DNA of 14,733 bases from Gammaproteobacteria bacterium (GTDB lineage Bacteria; Pseudomonadota; Gammaproteobacteria; Xanthomonadales; Marinicellaceae): assembly GCA_030426705.1 (NCBI GenBank), contig JAUHXW010000032.1, positions 1-14,733 on the forward strand, written 5' to 3'. The notes beneath the pieces were generated by a model that had not been told where the DNA came from, did no database searches, and saw only the letters and a program-made list of their open reading frames with translations. How positions within the stretch are numbered: the stretch's first letter is position 1; each line of letters starts with the position of its first letter. Positions 12,572-14,733 of the stretch are shown piece by piece. Made by a program: the position numbers and the translations under genes.

Positions 12572-12602
12572 ATTGTATTTACTTGTTACGGTTGAATACA
12601 AT
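12572..12602 (+). promoter_or_regulatory. Probable trpS promoter within an inverted repeat
   Basis: TTGTAT (12573-12578) and TACAAT (12597-12602) are 18 bases apart and would start transcription about 22 nt before the trpS ATG. Both hexamers lie inside a perfect inverted repeat ATTGTATT-N15-AATACAAT (12572-12579, 12595-12602). The symmetry means a similar promoter can be read toward the divergent small gene, or the site could bind a dimeric regulator. Confidence 0.4.
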
Positions 12603-12630
12603 AGTGCAATTTGAAAATATTTAAAATAAT

Positions 12631-13635
12631 ATGACCACAGTTTTAACAGGGATTACCACCACAGGAACCCCGCATTTGGGTAATTATGTCGGCGCGATTA
12701 AACCAGCCATCAAAAGAAGCCAGGATGATTCAGTTAAGAGTTATTTTTTCTTGGCTGATTTTCATGCATTGATTAAATGCTGGGAACCAGAGCGGATAGC
12801 GCAATCAACCAAAGAAATTGCCGCCACCTGGATGGCATTGGGTTTGGATACGGATAAAGCGATTTTTTATCGTCAATCTGATATATCCGAAATACCTGAA
12901 CTGACCTGGTTGTTGACCTGTATGACGGCAAAAGGTTTGATGAACAGGTCACATGCCTATAAGGCACAAGTGGCGGAAAATGTAGAAACGGGTACTGATG
13001 ATCCTGATAAAGGCATCACCATGGGCTTATACAGTTATCCAGTGTTGATGTCTGCTGATATTTTGATGTTCAACGCCACAGAAGTGCCTGTGGGTAAGGA
13101 TCAAACCCAGCATTTGGAAATGGCCCGTGACATTGGCGCACGATTCAACCATCATTTTGGTGAGCATTTTGTGATGCCAAAAACAGTCGTCGATGATAAT
13201 GTGGCTGTTTTGCCTGGGTTGGATGGCCGTAAAATGAGTAAATCTTACAACAACACCATTCCATTGTGGTTACCAGAAAAGCAACTCAGAAAACACATCA
13301 TGAAGATCAAAACCAACTCACTGGAACCGGGTGAGCCCAAAGATCCGAATGATTCATTTGTGTTTGATATCTACAAGGCTTTTGCAACTGAACAGCAGAT
13401 TAACGAAATGAAGACTGAATTTGCGAACGGTATCGCATGGGGTACGGCTAAACAACTGCTTTTTGAGATGATCAACACAGAATTGCAAGATGCCAGGGAA
13501 AAATACAATGAGTTGATCAATAACCCCGATATAATTGAACACGAATTACAAAAGGGTGCGGTCAAAGCCCGCGAGTATGCCACCCCATTTCTTGCCAGAT
13601 TAAAGGAGGCTGTGGGCATCAGACCGATTAAGTAA
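12631..13635 (+). CDS. trpS: Tryptophan--tRNA ligase
   Basis: This class I aminoacyl-tRNA synthetase charges tRNA-Trp in the cytosol as a homodimer. The 334 residues show the N-terminal GITTTGTPHLGNYVGAI (HIGH-type motif TPHLGN), the tryptophan pocket region VLMSADILMF, the GKDQTQHLEMARDIG segment, and the KMSKS loop at residues 201-205 (DGRKMSKSYNN). The length is typical for bacterial TrpRS. An acidic segment after HAYKAQV (NVETGTDDPDKGI) marks the subgroup with a longer central insertion. The start ATG gives the expected MTTVLTGIT; no SD lies upstream and the leader is very AT-rich, so initiation may rely on an unstructured leader. The next gene begins 42 bases downstream with its own SD. 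Confidence 0.95.
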   Translation: MTTVLTGITTTGTPHLGNYVGAIKPAIKRSQDDSVKSYFFLADFHALIKCWEPERIAQSTKEIAATWMALGLDTDKAIFYRQSDISEIPELTWLLTCMTAKGLMNRSHAYKAQVAENVETGTDDPDKGITMGLYSYPVLMSADILMFNATEVPVGKDQTQHLEMARDIGARFNHHFGEHFVMPKTVVDDNVAVLPGLDGRKMSKSYNNTIPLWLPEKQLRKHIMKIKTNSLEPGEPKDPNDSFVFDIYKAFATEQQINEMKTEFANGIAWGTAKQLLFEMINTELQDAREKYNELINNPDIIEHELQKGAVKAREYATPFLARLKEAVGIRPIK

Positions 13636-13641
13636 ACTTAA

Positions 13642-13655
13642 CGTATAATTATACG
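13642..13655 (+). promoter_or_regulatory. Palindrome containing a perfect -10 hexamer before the membrane protein gene
   Basis: CGTATAATTATACG is a perfect 14-base palindrome in the trpS-to-membrane-protein gap. It contains TATAAT, so it may be a promoter (the -35 region is weak), a regulator site over a promoter, or both. The start codon at 13678 is preceded by SD AGAGGG (13667-13672) at a 5-base spacing. Confidence 0.35.
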
Positions 13656-13677
13656 GTGATTTAAATAGAGGGCTAAT

Positions 13678-14664
13678 ATGGTTGATTTTAAATTCGGACA
13701 AGTGATGTCCACCTTATGGAAAACCAAAGAATTTGTTTTATTCAGATTCCTGATTTATATGGGCATTACACTGGCTTATATCATTGGCACTGGTACTGGA
13801 GGCGGTATCGGTTATTTGGTGGGCAGTGCAGGGGATGGCAAAGAAGCTGGACTGTTTTATGGCATGGTAGGTGGTTTTACTCTGGTCAGTGGCGTATTGT
13901 ATTACGTCCGTGAATACCTGTTGTATCTGGTCAAAGCTGGACACATTGCGGTCATCGTTAAACACCTGGATGGTGAGCCCATGCCAGATGGTAAAGGTCA
14001 AATAAAGTATGCACAGGAAGTGGTCAAAGAACGGTTCAAGGAATCCTCGGTTTTATTTGGGGTGGATCAGTTGATTAAAGGTGTGTTGAAAACATTTAAT
14101 CGTATATTCTCTGGGGTTATGTCCTTCATTCCTGTATTGCCACAAGGCATTGTTAATTTTGTTAATGCCGTAATTAATATGTCATTAACCTATGTCGATG
14201 AAGTGATTTTGGCCTATTACATCAGAAATAATTCTGAAAATCCCTGGGAAGACTCACGCAAAGCATTGGTTTTGTACGCACAAAATTACAAAACATTCCT
14301 GAAAAATGCCTTGTTTTTGACCATCATCACTTGGGTGTTGTCCTTGTTGGTTTTAGTTCTGGTATTTGCTCCTTTGGCTTGGATACTTAGCATTGTCGGC
14401 TACACAGGAAATATGTGGGTATTGATTTTAGCCATAGTGACTGCCTGGGGTATCAAAGCTGCTTTGATCGATCCCATTGCGATGACTGCCTTGATGCAAG
14501 TGTTCTTCAAAGTCACAGAAGGGCAGGAGCCTAATCCGGAATGGGAAGCCAAACTGGAGCGTGGATCTAAGAAATTTGTTGAAATGAAAAATAAAGCAGT
14601 GGGTTGGGCCAAATCTAAATTTGGCGGTTCAAAAACTGACACGGCACAAATTGAAAAACAATAA
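13678..14664 (+). CDS. Conserved-looking integral membrane protein of unknown function
   Basis: I do not recognise a family. The 328 residues have about four strong membrane segments: 19-37, 57-77, 211-240 and 246-270. A glycine-rich linker (GTGTGGGIGYLVG, about 38-49) joins the first two. A long region at about 85-205 between the pairs is mixed: amphipathic helices, a possible re-entrant FSGVMSFIPVLP segment and a conserved-looking NPWEDSRKAL. The last 50 residues are highly charged and helical, ending in a probably cytosolic tail (KKFVEMKNKAVGWAKSKFGG). There is no signal peptide. The SD AGAGGG and a palindrome with a -10 hexamer lie upstream. Co-transcription with trpS is possible given the 42-base gap. 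A transport or envelope role cannot be asserted. Confidence 0.75.
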   Translation: MVDFKFGQVMSTLWKTKEFVLFRFLIYMGITLAYIIGTGTGGGIGYLVGSAGDGKEAGLFYGMVGGFTLVSGVLYYVREYLLYLVKAGHIAVIVKHLDGEPMPDGKGQIKYAQEVVKERFKESSVLFGVDQLIKGVLKTFNRIFSGVMSFIPVLPQGIVNFVNAVINMSLTYVDEVILAYYIRNNSENPWEDSRKALVLYAQNYKTFLKNALFLTIITWVLSLLVLVLVFAPLAWILSIVGYTGNMWVLILAIVTAWGIKAALIDPIAMTALMQVFFKVTEGQEPNPEWEAKLERGSKKFVEMKNKAVGWAKSKFGGSKTDTAQIEKQ

Positions 14665-14677
14665 CCAAAAATTCAGG

Positions 14678-14699
14678 CGCGCTTGTTTTAACAGGCGCG
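14678..14699. terminator. Possible terminator hairpin after the membrane protein gene
   Basis: Arms CGCGCTTG and CAGGCGCG pair over 8 bases (one G-U on the + strand) around loop TTTTAA, 13 bases after the stop. No T-tract follows on the + strand; on the minus strand ATTTTT follows a few bases later. It is therefore weak as an intrinsic terminator and may serve the opposite strand. The same bases form a direct repeat of CAGGCGCG. Confidence 0.35.
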
Positions 14700-14733
14700 T
14701 CCCTTCAAGTTGCAAGATTTTACCCTGAAAATC

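Noticed and set aside
12544..12573. Upstream ATG for the small exported protein
   Set aside because: It would place ten polar residues before the signal peptide; the ATG at 12543 gives a normal one.

Overview
The window looks chromosomal and gammaproteobacterial. It carries CysB, MetJ, MiaE, a class II fumarase, and a family I lipase with its dedicated foldase, all of which fit that class. The DNA is moderately AT-rich. A marine, Marinicella-like relative is a guess only.

Layout. (1) Positions 2-5697 (+) hold a tightly packed run: the 3' part of fumC, an exported protein with an internal domain duplication, a NarL/DesK-type histidine kinase and its response regulator, miaE, and a GT2-like glycosyltransferase. 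Four of the five junctions overlap by one to four bases, so this reads as one translationally coupled operon. (2) Positions 5698-6680 hold no credible protein gene. On the minus strand there is an intact tRNA-Ser(GGA), two broken tandem copies of it, and three cassettes of small hairpins lying between the two halves of a T-loop. (3) Positions 6681-8774 hold divergent cysK (-) and cysB (+) around a LysR-type operator. (4) Positions 8859-11714 (+) hold a secreted protein of unknown function, a secreted triacylglycerol lipase and its membrane-anchored foldase. (5) Positions 11719-12543 (-) hold metJ with a met-box-like leader, a hairpin-rich non-coding stretch, and a small exported protein. (6) Positions 12631-14664 (+) hold trpS and a glycine-rich integral membrane protein.

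How the genes connect. CysB, CysK and MetJ are sulfur-amino-acid functions in separate transcription units. The lipase and foldase form a classical pair. The kinase and regulator are probably co-expressed with the exported repeat protein, which could be a partner or an output.

The least explained part is the tRNA-Ser array. Its hairpin stems change in both arms together while the loops are kept. Read on the minus strand, the loops show GGA, including three exact matches to the CsrB-type heptamer CAGGA(U/A/C)G. Sponge RNA, mobile repeat or tRNA decay product cannot be told apart from this window alone.
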